NCBI RefSeq assembly: GCF_002155425.1
Contig: NZ_MUYG01000010.1
Coordinates: 124,001-188,000, forward strand
DNA length: 64,000 nt
Origin: Erythrobacter donghaensis
GTDB taxonomy: Bacteria > Pseudomonadota > Alphaproteobacteria > Sphingomonadales > Sphingomonadaceae
Reading direction: 5' to 3'
Below the pieces are notes generated by a model. The model did not search any database. It had not been told where the DNA came from and saw only the letters and a list, made by a program, of their open reading frames with translations. Positions 39,259 through 47,136 of this stretch are shown here, one piece after another (within the stretch, counting starts at the first letter, position 1; every line of letters starts with the position of its first letter). The translations under genes were made by a program, and so were the position numbers.

Positions 39259-40879
39259 AAAGCGCCTCCTTGAACGGCTCCATGCCGATGCGGCGGTAGG
39301 TGTCGAGGAAGCGCTCCCCGTCCGAACGCTGGGTGAGGTAGACGTCGGTGACCTTCTCGACCGCGGCGATCACGCCATCCTCGTCGAAGCCGGGGCCGGT
39401 GATCTTGGCGAGGCTGACATCCTCCGCTTCCGACCCGCCGAGCGAGAGCTGGTAGTTTTCGGTGCCCTTCTTGTCGACGCCGAGGATGCCGATGTGGCCC
39501 GCATGGTGGTGCCCGCAGGCATTGATGCAGCCGGAGATCTTGAGCTTCAATTCGCCCAATTCGCCGGTGCGCCCGCTCTCCGCAAAACGCTCCGAAATGC
39601 GCTGAGCCAGCGGGATCGAGCGTGCATTGGCAAGCGCGCAGTAATCAAGGCCCGGGCAGGCTATGATGTCCTCGATCGTGTCCATGTTGGGACTGCCGAG
39701 GCCCGCTTCGTCGAGTGCAGTCCACAGCGCGTGGAGATCGGCAATGCGGACATGGGGCAGCAGCAGGTTCTGCGTGTGCATCACCCTGAGCTCGTCAAAG
39801 GAATATTCGCGCGCCAGCTTCGCGACGAGACGCATCTGCTCCGAGGTCGCATCGCCCGGGATGCCGCCTGCGGGCTTGAGGCTGATGACCGCCGAGACAT
39901 AGGCGTCATGCTTGTGGCGATGCGTGTTGCGATCGACCCACAAGGCAAAATCGGGGTCCGAACGGTCCACCGTCTTCGGCCCGTCGACGAAGGCGGGCGG
40001 CGCGAAGTATTCCGCGATCCGCGCCAGCTCCTCGCGCGGGGGTTCCACGCCCACGGTGAGCATGTGCGCGAATTCCTCTTCGACCTGACGGATATATTCC
40101 GCCGCGCCCAGTTCGTGGACGAGGATCTTGATCCGCGCCTTGTACTTGTTGTCGCGCCGCCCGTAGCGGTTGTAGACCCGCAAGGCAGCCTCGGCATAGG
40201 TGATCAGTTGATCGATCGGCACAAAGTCGCGGATTAGCGGGGCGATCATCGGGGTACGGCCCATGCCGCCGCCGGCGTAGACCTCCGCGCCCACCTCGCC
40301 ATTACGCTTGACGATGCGGATGCCGATATCGTGCAGGCGCATCGCCGCGCGGTCCTTTGCGCTCGCGATCACCGCTATCTTGAACTTGCGCGGCAGGTAG
40401 GTGAACTCCGGGTGGAAGCTCGACCACTGGCGCAGCAATTCGGCATAGGGGCGGGGGTCGACCACCTCGTCGGCGGCAGCGCCCGCGAAGTGATCGGCGC
40501 TGATGTTGCGGATGCAATTGCCGCTGGTCTGGATTGCATGCATCTCGACCGTGGCGAGATCGGCGAGCGCGTCGGCGCAGTCTTCCAGCTTGATCCAGTT
40601 GTACTGGATGTTCTGCCGCGTGGTGAAGTGCCCGTAGCCGCGATCATACTTGTCCGCGATATCGGCGAGCATCTCCATCTGACGCGCATTGAGCGTGCCA
40701 TAGGGGATCGCGACGCGCAGCATGTAGGCGTGAAGCTGGAGATAGAGCCCGTTCATCAGCCTGAGCGGTTTGAACTGGTCCTCGGTCAGCTTCCCTTCGA
40801 GACGGCGGCGGGCCTGATCGCGAAATTCGGCGACGCGGGCCTCGACCATCTCTTGGTCATATTGGTCGTAACGATACAT
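39251..40879 (-). CDS. cysI: Sulfite reductase hemoprotein (nitrite/sulfite reductase family)
   Basis: 542 residues. The siroheme/4Fe-4S ligands are C408-x5-C414 (CPGLDYC) and C451-x3-C455 (CINAC). Two ferredoxin-like repeats and the SGNCIRN segment (about 115-121) also fit. It reduces sulfite to sulfide with siroheme made by the uroporphyrinogen methyltransferase upstream in the same operon. Assimilatory nitrite reductase is the main alternative, but the neighbours cysH and DUF934 argue for sulfite. No flavoprotein (cysJ) gene is next to it, so the electron donor may be ferredoxin or an unlinked protein. Confidence 0.9.
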   Translation of the reverse strand: MYRYDQYDQEMVEARVAEFRDQARRRLEGKLTEDQFKPLRLMNGLYLQLHAYMLRVAIPYGTLNARQMEMLADIADKYDRGYGHFTTRQNIQYNWIKLEDCADALADLATVEMHAIQTSGNCIRNISADHFAGAAADEVVDPRPYAELLRQWSSFHPEFTYLPRKFKIAVIASAKDRAAMRLHDIGIRIVKRNGEVGAEVYAGGGMGRTPMIAPLIRDFVPIDQLITYAEAALRVYNRYGRRDNKYKARIKILVHELGAAEYIRQVEEEFAHMLTVGVEPPREELARIAEYFAPPAFVDGPKTVDRSDPDFALWVDRNTHRHKHDAYVSAVISLKPAGGIPGDATSEQMRLVAKLAREYSFDELRVMHTQNLLLPHVRIADLHALWTALDEAGLGSPNMDTIEDIIACPGLDYCALANARSIPLAQRISERFAESGRTGELGELKLKISGCINACGHHHAGHIGILGVDKKGTENYQLSLGGSEAEDVSLAKITGPGFDEDGVIAAVEKVTDVYLTQRSDGERFLDTYRRIGMEPFKEALYG

Positions 40880-40880
40880 C

Positions 40881-41180
40881 TCAGATCACCCAGTCCCAGC
40901 CGGTCTTGTCGGCAGTCGGCACGGCGAGGTCGCGCCGCACGGTCGGGCCGAGCGCGCGCACCCGGTCCTTGATATGCGCCGGGCGGACATGGCCCTCGGC
41001 GTCGATGCTGGCCTCAATGGCATAGGGCACGTTGACCCGGCGCGCGGCTTCCTCGCGGGCGAGGATTTCCTCGGCGTCCTCGGCCACGTCGACGGCGTCG
41101 TCGACGAAGGGCGACCAGCCGGAGCCGTTCCACCATGTCACAGCGCCTGTGCGAAGGTCATTGCCGGTGAGGATTTTCAT
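40881..41180 (-). CDS. DUF2849 domain-containing protein
   Basis: 99 residues. The start is fixed by a 4-base ATGA overlap with the upstream methyltransferase gene; cysI begins one base after its stop. It contains TGAVTWWNG and the acidic DVAEDAEEIL stretch seen in the DUF2849 proteins of sulfur operons. Its conserved place between the siroheme and sulfite reductase genes suggests a helper role, otherwise unknown. Confidence 0.8.
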   Translation of the reverse strand: MKILTGNDLRTGAVTWWNGSGWSPFVDDAVDVAEDAEEILAREEAARRVNVPYAIEASIDAEGHVRPAHIKDRVRALGPTVRRDLAVPTADKTGWDWVI

Positions 41181-41935
41181 TCTGCACTCTCCTGTGCGAG
41201 CGCGGCCACGGCAGCGTCCTCGCGCGCGGTGACTTCGCCGATGACGATGAGAGCGGGGCTCTTGACCGCCTCGCGTTCGACAAGATCGGGCAGGCCCGCG
41301 AGCAGCCCGCGCAGCACGCGCATTTCGGGGCGCGCGGCGTTTTCGATCACGGCGACAGCCATTTCGGGGGCGAGGCCGTCGGCCATCAGCTTTTCGGCGA
41401 TTTGTGTAGCGGTCGAGACGCCCATGTAGATGACGAGCGTCCGGCCCTTGCCCGCGAGGCCCGACCAGTCCTGCTCGGCAAGGCCCTTGCACTGGCCCGC
41501 GACGAAGCTGACGATGCTCGAGGCGTCGCGGTGGGTCAGCGCGATCTGGCTGGCGGCGGCAGCGCCGTTGGCGGCGGAAATGCCGGGGACGACCTCGACC
41601 GGAACGCCCGCGGCGCGCGCGGTTTCGGCTTCCTCGCCCCCGCGCCCGAAGATGAAGGGATCGCCGCCCTTGAGGCGCACCACGTCATGCCCCGCCAGCG
41701 CCTCGGCGACGAGCAGGGCGTTGATGCCCTCCTGCGGCAGGGTGTGGCGGGCGCGCTGCTTGGCGACCGAGATCAGCCTTGCATCCGGACGGGCGAGGTC
41801 GAGGATGTCGGGCCCGATCAGCCCGTCATGGACGATCACCCGCGCGCCTTGGATCAGGCGCGCGGCGCGCAGGGTAAGGAGGTCCACCGGACCCGGCCCC
41901 GCGCCGACAAGATAGATGGTGCCCACGTGCTGCAT
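41177..41935 (-). CDS. cobA: Uroporphyrinogen-III C-methyltransferase
   Basis: 252 residues, only the methyltransferase half (no CysG-type dehydrogenase/ferrochelatase N-terminus). Family signatures: LVGAGPGPVDLLTLRA at the N-terminus, VVRLKGGDPFIFGRGGEE (about 80-97), and the SAM-binding CIYMG-like MGVST. It makes precorrin-2, the branch point to siroheme and cobalamin. Placed first in the sulfite reductase operon, it probably serves siroheme here. The ATG at 41935 is chosen; the frame is open further upstream into the inverted-repeat region. Confidence 0.9.
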   Translation of the reverse strand: MQHVGTIYLVGAGPGPVDLLTLRAARLIQGARVIVHDGLIGPDILDLARPDARLISVAKQRARHTLPQEGINALLVAEALAGHDVVRLKGGDPFIFGRGGEEAETARAAGVPVEVVPGISAANGAAAASQIALTHRDASSIVSFVAGQCKGLAEQDWSGLAGKGRTLVIYMGVSTATQIAEKLMADGLAPEMAVAVIENAARPEMRVLRGLLAGLPDLVEREAVKSPALIVIGEVTAREDAAVAALAQESAE

Positions 41936-42038
41936 GACAGGGCAAATGGGCCAGCGCCGCGATCCGTTCCAGCGAGAATGGATTGCCCTGTGCGAAGCGG
42001 AACTATTGCGGGTCTGTTTGCCAGCCACCTTCGGTGGT

Positions 42039-42127
42039 GCAGACCTCCCGCCCCGCCTCCCCACCCGGCCACCAAGGATACCATCAGGCTATGGTGGCCG
42101 GGTGGGGAGGCGGGGCGGGAGGTCTGC
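42039..42127. repeat. 36-bp perfect inverted repeat
   Basis: Arms at 42039-42074 and 42092-42127 are exact reverse complements separated by 17 bases (loop contains GATACCATCAGG). It lies between the mscS stop (42148) and the cobA start (41935), in the likely 5' leader of the sulfite reductase operon. The arms are GC-rich with no T-tract. It could be an mRNA-stabilising or REP-like element. Confidence 0.8.
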
Positions 42128-42147
42128 GTCGCGCGTCAGCGCGACCT

Positions 42148-43248
42148 TCATTCAGTCTCTTGAGGCGCCTCTTTGCCGCCCAGCGCCGCGATCAGCGCGC
42201 GCACCTGCGCATTGTCGCGCAGGTTCACGTCGCGCTGCGGATAGGGGATCTCGATCCCGTTTTCCTTGAACAGGCCCCACAGGTTCTTCAGCACCGCGCT
42301 GCGGACATTGCCGACGCCGTCCTCGGGATCGTTGATCCAGCAGTGGATCGTGAAATCGACCGAATTGTCGCCAAACCCGCCCCACCACACCGTCGGCGGC
42401 GGGGTTTCGAGCACGCGGTTCGCCTCGGCCGCGGCCTTCAGCATCAGCTTTTCGGCCAGCTCCATATCGGTGTTGTAACTGACGCCGACGGGCACCTGCA
42501 CCCGCACGTTGCGCGAGGAATAGGACCAGTTCTCCACCTGATTGATCATCAGGTTCTCGTTCGGGATCAGATATTCGCGCTCGTCTCGGGTGACGACCGA
42601 GATCGCGCGGATGCCGATCTTGCGGATCTGGCCGAAGGTCTGCTGGCCCGACTGGTCGGCCACGGCGATGACGTCGCCCGGCTTGATCGACTTGTCCATC
42701 AAGAGGATGATCCCCGAGATGAGGTTACCGAAGGTCTTCTGGAGGCCAAAGCCGATGGCAAGACCGAACGCGCCCGAGAACACCGTCAGCGCGGTGAGAT
42801 CGATGCCGAGCAGGTCGATCCCGAACAGGAAAGTCGCGATCCAGATGACGATGGTGGCGATTTTTTCGACCAGCACGCTTTGGGTGCTGTCGAGCTGCGG
42901 AACGCGGCGCAGACCGCTGCGCACCAGCCGGGTCGCGGTCCAGGCGAAGGCCAGCACCACCAGCACCGCCACGACGGTGAACATCACGTCAAAGGCCGAG
43001 ATGCGCCAGTCGCCAATCTCGATCGCGAAGGTGTCCAGCCGGTTGACGATGCCGCCGACCGTCTCGCTGCGTTCGGCGATATCCGCGCGCACCGTGTCCG
43101 CCCCGCTGACGATTTCGGCGTCGGCGGTGGGTGCGGGTGAGGGCGTGGCCGCAGCTTCGGCCGCTGGCGTCTCGCCCGGCGCGGGGGTGGCCGTGCTGTC
43201 CGCTTCGGGGGCGATATCGATGGTCGAGGCGGGGGAAGACAGGCTCAT
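42148..43248 (-). CDS. Mechanosensitive ion channel of the MscS family
   Basis: 366 residues. A disordered Ala/Pro/Thr-rich N-terminus (about 1-65) precedes transmembrane helices near 85-105 and 125-145, and the pore helix with GAFGLAIGFGLQ (about 160-171), the MscS TM3 signature. A cytoplasmic beta-domain follows (KPGDVI, VQVPVGVSY). It would relieve turgor at hypo-osmotic shock. Its start overlaps the metC stop by 4 bases (ATGA), so it is translated with a sulfur-amino-acid enzyme, an unusual partner. Confidence 0.9.
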   Translation of the reverse strand: MSLSSPASTIDIAPEADSTATPAPGETPAAEAAATPSPAPTADAEIVSGADTVRADIAERSETVGGIVNRLDTFAIEIGDWRISAFDVMFTVVAVLVVLAFAWTATRLVRSGLRRVPQLDSTQSVLVEKIATIVIWIATFLFGIDLLGIDLTALTVFSGAFGLAIGFGLQKTFGNLISGIILLMDKSIKPGDVIAVADQSGQQTFGQIRKIGIRAISVVTRDEREYLIPNENLMINQVENWSYSSRNVRVQVPVGVSYNTDMELAEKLMLKAAAEANRVLETPPPTVWWGGFGDNSVDFTIHCWINDPEDGVGNVRSAVLKNLWGLFKENGIEIPYPQRDVNLRDNAQVRALIAALGGKEAPQETE

Positions 43249-44435
43249 GACAGCGGCTCCAGCGCTTGCGCCAGATCGGCGATCAGGTCGTCCGCATCCT
43301 CCAGCCCGATCGCCAGCCGCAGCGCGGGCGCGCCGTGGGTGCCGGGCATGCAGGTGCGGTAATCCTCAGGCCGGATCGGCAGGACGAGGCTTTCAAACCC
43401 GCCCCAGCTGTAGCCGATCCCGAACAGCTCCAGCGCGTCGGCGACGCGGGCCGAAGCGGCGGGATCGTCGCTCGCCAGCTGGAAGGCGAACAGCCCGCAG
43501 CCGCCAGTGAAGTCGCGCTTCCACAAGGCATGGCCGGGGTCGGAGGGGAGCATCGGGCACATCACCCGCGCGACGGCGGGGTGTGCCTCCAGCCATTGCG
43601 CGACCTTCAGCGCGGTGCGGGTCTGCGCTTCCAGCCTGACGCCCATCGTCCGCAGCCCCCGCGCGGCGAGCGCGGCATCGTCGGGCGAGACCACCTGCCC
43701 CAGTTCCTGCGCGGTGCGCCTCAGCGCGGTGTACCAGCGCTTGCCTGCGCTGGCGCTGCCCATCATCAGGTCGGAATGGCCGCCGACGTGCTTCGAGAGG
43801 CTCATCATCACGATGTCGCAGCTATGCTCCAGCGCGGCGAAACCGAGCGGGCTGGCCCAGGTGTTGTCGATCATGCTGATCGCCCCGTGCGCGCGGGCGA
43901 TGGCGGTAAGGGCGGGCACGTCGCACATTTCGAAGGTGAGGCTACCGGGTGCTTCGAGCCATACGGCCTTGACCGGCTCGGCAAACAGCGCTTCGAAAGC
44001 GGCGAGGTCGCGCGGGTCGAAGAAGGTCGTCGTCACCCCCATCCGCGCCAGCAGCCCGGTCGCCATGGAGCGCGAAGGGTCATAGGCATTGTCGGCCATC
44101 AGCAGCCGGTCACCGGGCTTAAGCACGGCAAACATGCACCCGGCAATCGCCGCCACGCCGCTGGGATAGAGCAGGGTGCCGTAGGCGCCCGGTTCGATCT
44201 GGGTCAGCGCCTCGGCCAGCGCCCATTGAGTCGGCGCGCCGCGGCGGCCGTAGAAGAACTGCCCGTCGGCATTGTTGCCGCCCGCCGCATGGCGATCCGC
44301 GTCGCAATCATAGAGATGCGTCGAGCCGCGCCACACCGGGGGATTGACCACCGGCCCGGTCCATTCCTTGCGCCGCCCGCCGCGCACCAGCCGGGTGGCG
44401 GGCTTCAGATGCCGGTCGTCCCCGCCGCCGCTCAT
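43245..44435 (-). CDS. metC: Cystathionine beta-lyase
   Basis: 396 residues of the Cys/Met metabolism PLP family (fold type I). The Schiff-base lysine is K215 in SLSKHVGGHSD; YPSGVAAI and SSPLGF are also family marks. It cleaves cystathionine to homocysteine, pyruvate and ammonia; a gamma-lyase or O-acetylhomoserine sulfhydrylase cannot be excluded by sequence alone. The start is set by the ATGA overlap with sseA; the stop overlaps mscS. Confidence 0.88.
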   Translation of the reverse strand: MSGGGDDRHLKPATRLVRGGRRKEWTGPVVNPPVWRGSTHLYDCDADRHAAGGNNADGQFFYGRRGAPTQWALAEALTQIEPGAYGTLLYPSGVAAIAGCMFAVLKPGDRLLMADNAYDPSRSMATGLLARMGVTTTFFDPRDLAAFEALFAEPVKAVWLEAPGSLTFEMCDVPALTAIARAHGAISMIDNTWASPLGFAALEHSCDIVMMSLSKHVGGHSDLMMGSASAGKRWYTALRRTAQELGQVVSPDDAALAARGLRTMGVRLEAQTRTALKVAQWLEAHPAVARVMCPMLPSDPGHALWKRDFTGGCGLFAFQLASDDPAASARVADALELFGIGYSWGGFESLVLPIRPEDYRTCMPGTHGAPALRLAIGLEDADDLIADLAQALEPLS

Positions 44436-45289
44436 GCAGCAGGCCCTTGCTGCTTCGGGGTATCGGGATCGGCGCTCCATTCGCTCCAGCTGCCGTCATA
44501 GAGGCCCGCACTGTCCACCCCGATGAGGTGGAGCGCGAAGAGCAGCACGCTCGCCGTCACCCCGCTGCCGCAGGTGGCGGTGAGGGGCTGCGACAGATCG
44601 ACCCCGGCACCCTCGAACAGCGCACGCAGTTCGGACGGAGACTTGTAGGTGCCATCGGGGTTGAACAGCGCGTTGAAGGGCAGGTTGAGCGCGCCTGGGA
44701 TGCGCCCGTTCGGCCCGCCGTGGACCGGATCGACCCCGCTGCCATAGACCCGGTCGGCCCCGCGCGCGTCGAGCACCTGAAAGGCCGGCGCGTCGAGATT
44801 GGCGAGCATCTCGGCCTTGCTGCGCACGCGTGTCGGGGCGCTGAAGGATGCGGGCGCGGCTTGTGCGAGGGCGGGCGTGCCGTCCTCAAGCGCCAGGTCT
44901 TCGCTGCGCCACTTCGCCAACCCGCCGTCGAGCAACGCGACGTTCCCACGGCCGCTCGCCGTCAGCACGAACCACGCGCGCGCGGCGGTGCGGATCGCGC
45001 TGTCGTCATAAACGACAATCGCGTCATCCGGCCCGACGCCGAGGCTCGCCAGCCGCTCGGCCAGCTGATCGGGGGTGGGGAAGGCATAGGGCACGGGCGA
45101 AGCGGCGTCGTAAAGGCTCGCCAGATCGAGAAAGCGCGCGCCGGGGATGTGCGCGGCGGCAAACTCGGCGCGGGCGTCGCGCGCGGCGGCGGGAAGGTGG
45201 TAGGAGGCATCGAGCACCGCCAGACCGGGCGCGCCAAGCTGCGCGGCAAGCCATTGGCAGGAAACGAGCGGAGCAGGGCATGAGATCAT
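44432..45289 (-). CDS. sseA: 3-mercaptopyruvate sulfurtransferase (rhodanese family)
   Basis: 285 residues with two rhodanese domains. The active-site loop is C240-GSGVTA, which matches the CGSGVT of mercaptopyruvate sulfurtransferases rather than the CRxGxR of thiosulfate sulfurtransferases. It moves sulfur from 3-mercaptopyruvate to thiol acceptors. First gene of a minus-strand operon with metC and mscS. The ATG at 45289 begins MISCPAP; no strong ribosome-binding site is visible. Confidence 0.9.
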   Translation of the reverse strand: MISCPAPLVSCQWLAAQLGAPGLAVLDASYHLPAAARDARAEFAAAHIPGARFLDLASLYDAASPVPYAFPTPDQLAERLASLGVGPDDAIVVYDDSAIRTAARAWFVLTASGRGNVALLDGGLAKWRSEDLALEDGTPALAQAAPASFSAPTRVRSKAEMLANLDAPAFQVLDARGADRVYGSGVDPVHGGPNGRIPGALNLPFNALFNPDGTYKSPSELRALFEGAGVDLSQPLTATCGSGVTASVLLFALHLIGVDSAGLYDGSWSEWSADPDTPKQQGPAA

Positions 45290-45347
45290 GCGCGCAACCC
45301 TAGCGGCTGATCCCGCATCGGGCAAACGCGCTTGACGGCCGCGCGCC

Positions 45348-46505
45348 TCAGGCGGCTGCGGTGGCGGGGGGAATCGCGATGGCCTGCGCGACAAGGCCCG
45401 CGATGCCTCCGGGCGGCTGGTCGAGCAGGATCGGGTGCAACCGACCACTGGCGCTGCGCAAGCCGATCACGAAGCTGCGGCTCAGGGCGCGCAGGCCATC
45501 TCCTTCGAGCGTGATGTGGGCGAGCGGCACGAACATCGGGGTGGTGCCCTGCCGCACCGGGCTGATTGCGGAGAGCGGCAATTGCACCGTCCCCGTCACG
45601 CTGCGCGACTGGTGCGGGCCGATCCGCGCGATCCGCTCCAGCCCCTGCGCCGCGCCGGGCGAAGGCGCGTTGGCGGCATTGGCCCGGGCGCAGGCCAACT
45701 GGAGCGCCAGCGCGAGGTCGTTCACCGCGCGCGGCGAGCGGTTGGCGATGGTGAGGCGATATTGCAGCGTGAACATCATCAGGCTGCGGGTGGCGCTGAC
45801 GATTTCGAGCGTGAGGTCGAGGCGGGGTTGCTCGGCATCCTCCGCGATTCCGACGGCGTCTGCATCGCCGGAGACAGGCGGCGGGGCGAGACGCCGGACG
45901 GCGGGCTTGCGCCGTCGCCACCAGAGGAGCCCGCCACCAAACAGCGCGAGTGCGCCCAGTCCGCCGGCCGCCAGCGGCCACCAAGCGGGCAGCACCGAAG
46001 GCCCGGTCAGAACGTCGGTGGTCGGCGGAAGCGCGGTGGGGTTCTCTGGCTGGGCGGGGCCGGGGATGCTGAAGCCGGGTGCCGGCGCGGTGTCCGCGGC
46101 GGTCGCGGTCGGCTCCGAGGTCGATGATGCCGCGGGCGTCGGCGCCGGAACGGGCGAAGGTGCGGGCGCGGGTGTCCCTGTGCGCGGCGGCACCAATCGG
46201 GGCGCGGGTTCGCGCACGGCATCGACCGGCCCTTCGGCGGGCGGCCCGAAGGTCGGCCGGATCGTTGGAGCAGGGCTTGGCGCGGCGCTCGGCACGGGGG
46301 TGGGTACGGGGCGCGGCGGGATCGCGACGCCGCTGCGCTCGTCCACCGGGCCTGCCGGGGCGGGGGTGGGTGTCGGGGTCGGCGGAGGCAGCGAGAAGGT
46401 GCCCGGCGACTGCGGCTGCGCTGCGGCGGGCGCGGCGAGCAGGACGGATGCGGCCAACAGGCAGACCGAACGGCAGACAGGCAGACGGGCGGGCAAGCGG
46501 ATCAT
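45348..46505 (-). CDS. Hypothetical membrane protein with Pro/Thr-rich periplasmic region
   Basis: 385 residues. Signal peptide to about residue 29 (APAAAQ). A long Pro/Ala/Thr-rich region (about 30-170, with [10 protein letters not shown] repeats) is likely extended. One transmembrane helix (about 175-197) ends in a WWRRRK anchor, placing the last 180 residues in the cytoplasm. The C-terminal domain (about 215-385) is beta-strand-rich and unrecognised. It may link the envelope to a cytosolic partner. No close operon neighbour; queF is divergent, 145 bases away. Confidence 0.7.
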   Translation of the reverse strand: MIRLPARLPVCRSVCLLAASVLLAAPAAAQPQSPGTFSLPPPTPTPTPAPAGPVDERSGVAIPPRPVPTPVPSAAPSPAPTIRPTFGPPAEGPVDAVREPAPRLVPPRTGTPAPAPSPVPAPTPAASSTSEPTATAADTAPAPGFSIPGPAQPENPTALPPTTDVLTGPSVLPAWWPLAAGGLGALALFGGGLLWWRRRKPAVRRLAPPPVSGDADAVGIAEDAEQPRLDLTLEIVSATRSLMMFTLQYRLTIANRSPRAVNDLALALQLACARANAANAPSPGAAQGLERIARIGPHQSRSVTGTVQLPLSAISPVRQGTTPMFVPLAHITLEGDGLRALSRSFVIGLRSASGRLHPILLDQPPGGIAGLVAQAIAIPPATAAA

Positions 46506-46650
46506 GAGATGGCGGTTGGCTCAGCGGGTGGCGGTGGGATCGTGTGCAGGCAGCAGGGTTAACCTCAGCTGTCGCTCCCATAGTAGCGGCGGCACGCTTG
46601 CGTCCAGTTCCGGTCTTGCGCGGTGCGGCGGATCGGGGCAACAGCGCGGC

Positions 46651-47127
46651 ATGGAAACCACACCTCCCTCTGCACCCAAGCCCCAGCCGCGATTCCTCGG
46701 GCGTGACACGCCGCTGCCAGCCTCGCCCGAAGAGGCGGTGCTCGATTACGTCCCCAACCCGCGGGTGGGCCTCACCTATCTGGTGCGCTTCGTCAGCCCC
46801 GAGTTCACCTCGCTGTGCCCGGTGACCAACCAGCCGGACTTCGCGCATCTGGTGATCGACTACGTGCCGGGAGAGACGATCGTCGAGAGCAAGAGCCTGA
46901 AGCTGTTTCTCGGGAGCTTCCGCAACCACAACGGCTTCCACGAGGATGTCACCGTGGGCATCGGGGTGCGCCTGTTCGAGGAAATGCGCCCGCAATGGCT
47001 GCGGATCGGCGGCTACTGGTATCCGCGCGGCGGCATCCCGATCGACGTGTTCTGGCAGAGCGGTGCGCCGCCGCAGGATCTGTGGCTGCCCGATCAGGGC
47101 GTGCCGTCCTATCGCGGGCGGGGCTAA
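46651..47127 (+). CDS. queF: NADPH-dependent 7-cyano-7-deazaguanine reductase
   Basis: 158 residues, the short unimodular QueF. The catalytic cysteine is C56 in [10 protein letters not shown], the general acid D63 follows, and ESKSLK (79-84) with FRNHNGFHE (90-98) are the NADPH/substrate signatures. It reduces preQ0 to preQ1 on the way to queuosine in tRNA. Convergent with the c-di-GMP gene, whose stop is 10 bases away. Confidence 0.95.
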   Translation: METTPPSAPKPQPRFLGRDTPLPASPEEAVLDYVPNPRVGLTYLVRFVSPEFTSLCPVTNQPDFAHLVIDYVPGETIVESKSLKLFLGSFRNHNGFHEDVTVGIGVRLFEEMRPQWLRIGGYWYPRGGIPIDVFWQSGAPPQDLWLPDQGVPSYRGRG

Positions 47128-47136
47128 AGGGCTGGG

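Noticed and set aside
42039..42127. Intrinsic terminator for mscS
   Set aside because: No T-tract on the minus strand after the stem, and the stem is far longer than usual.
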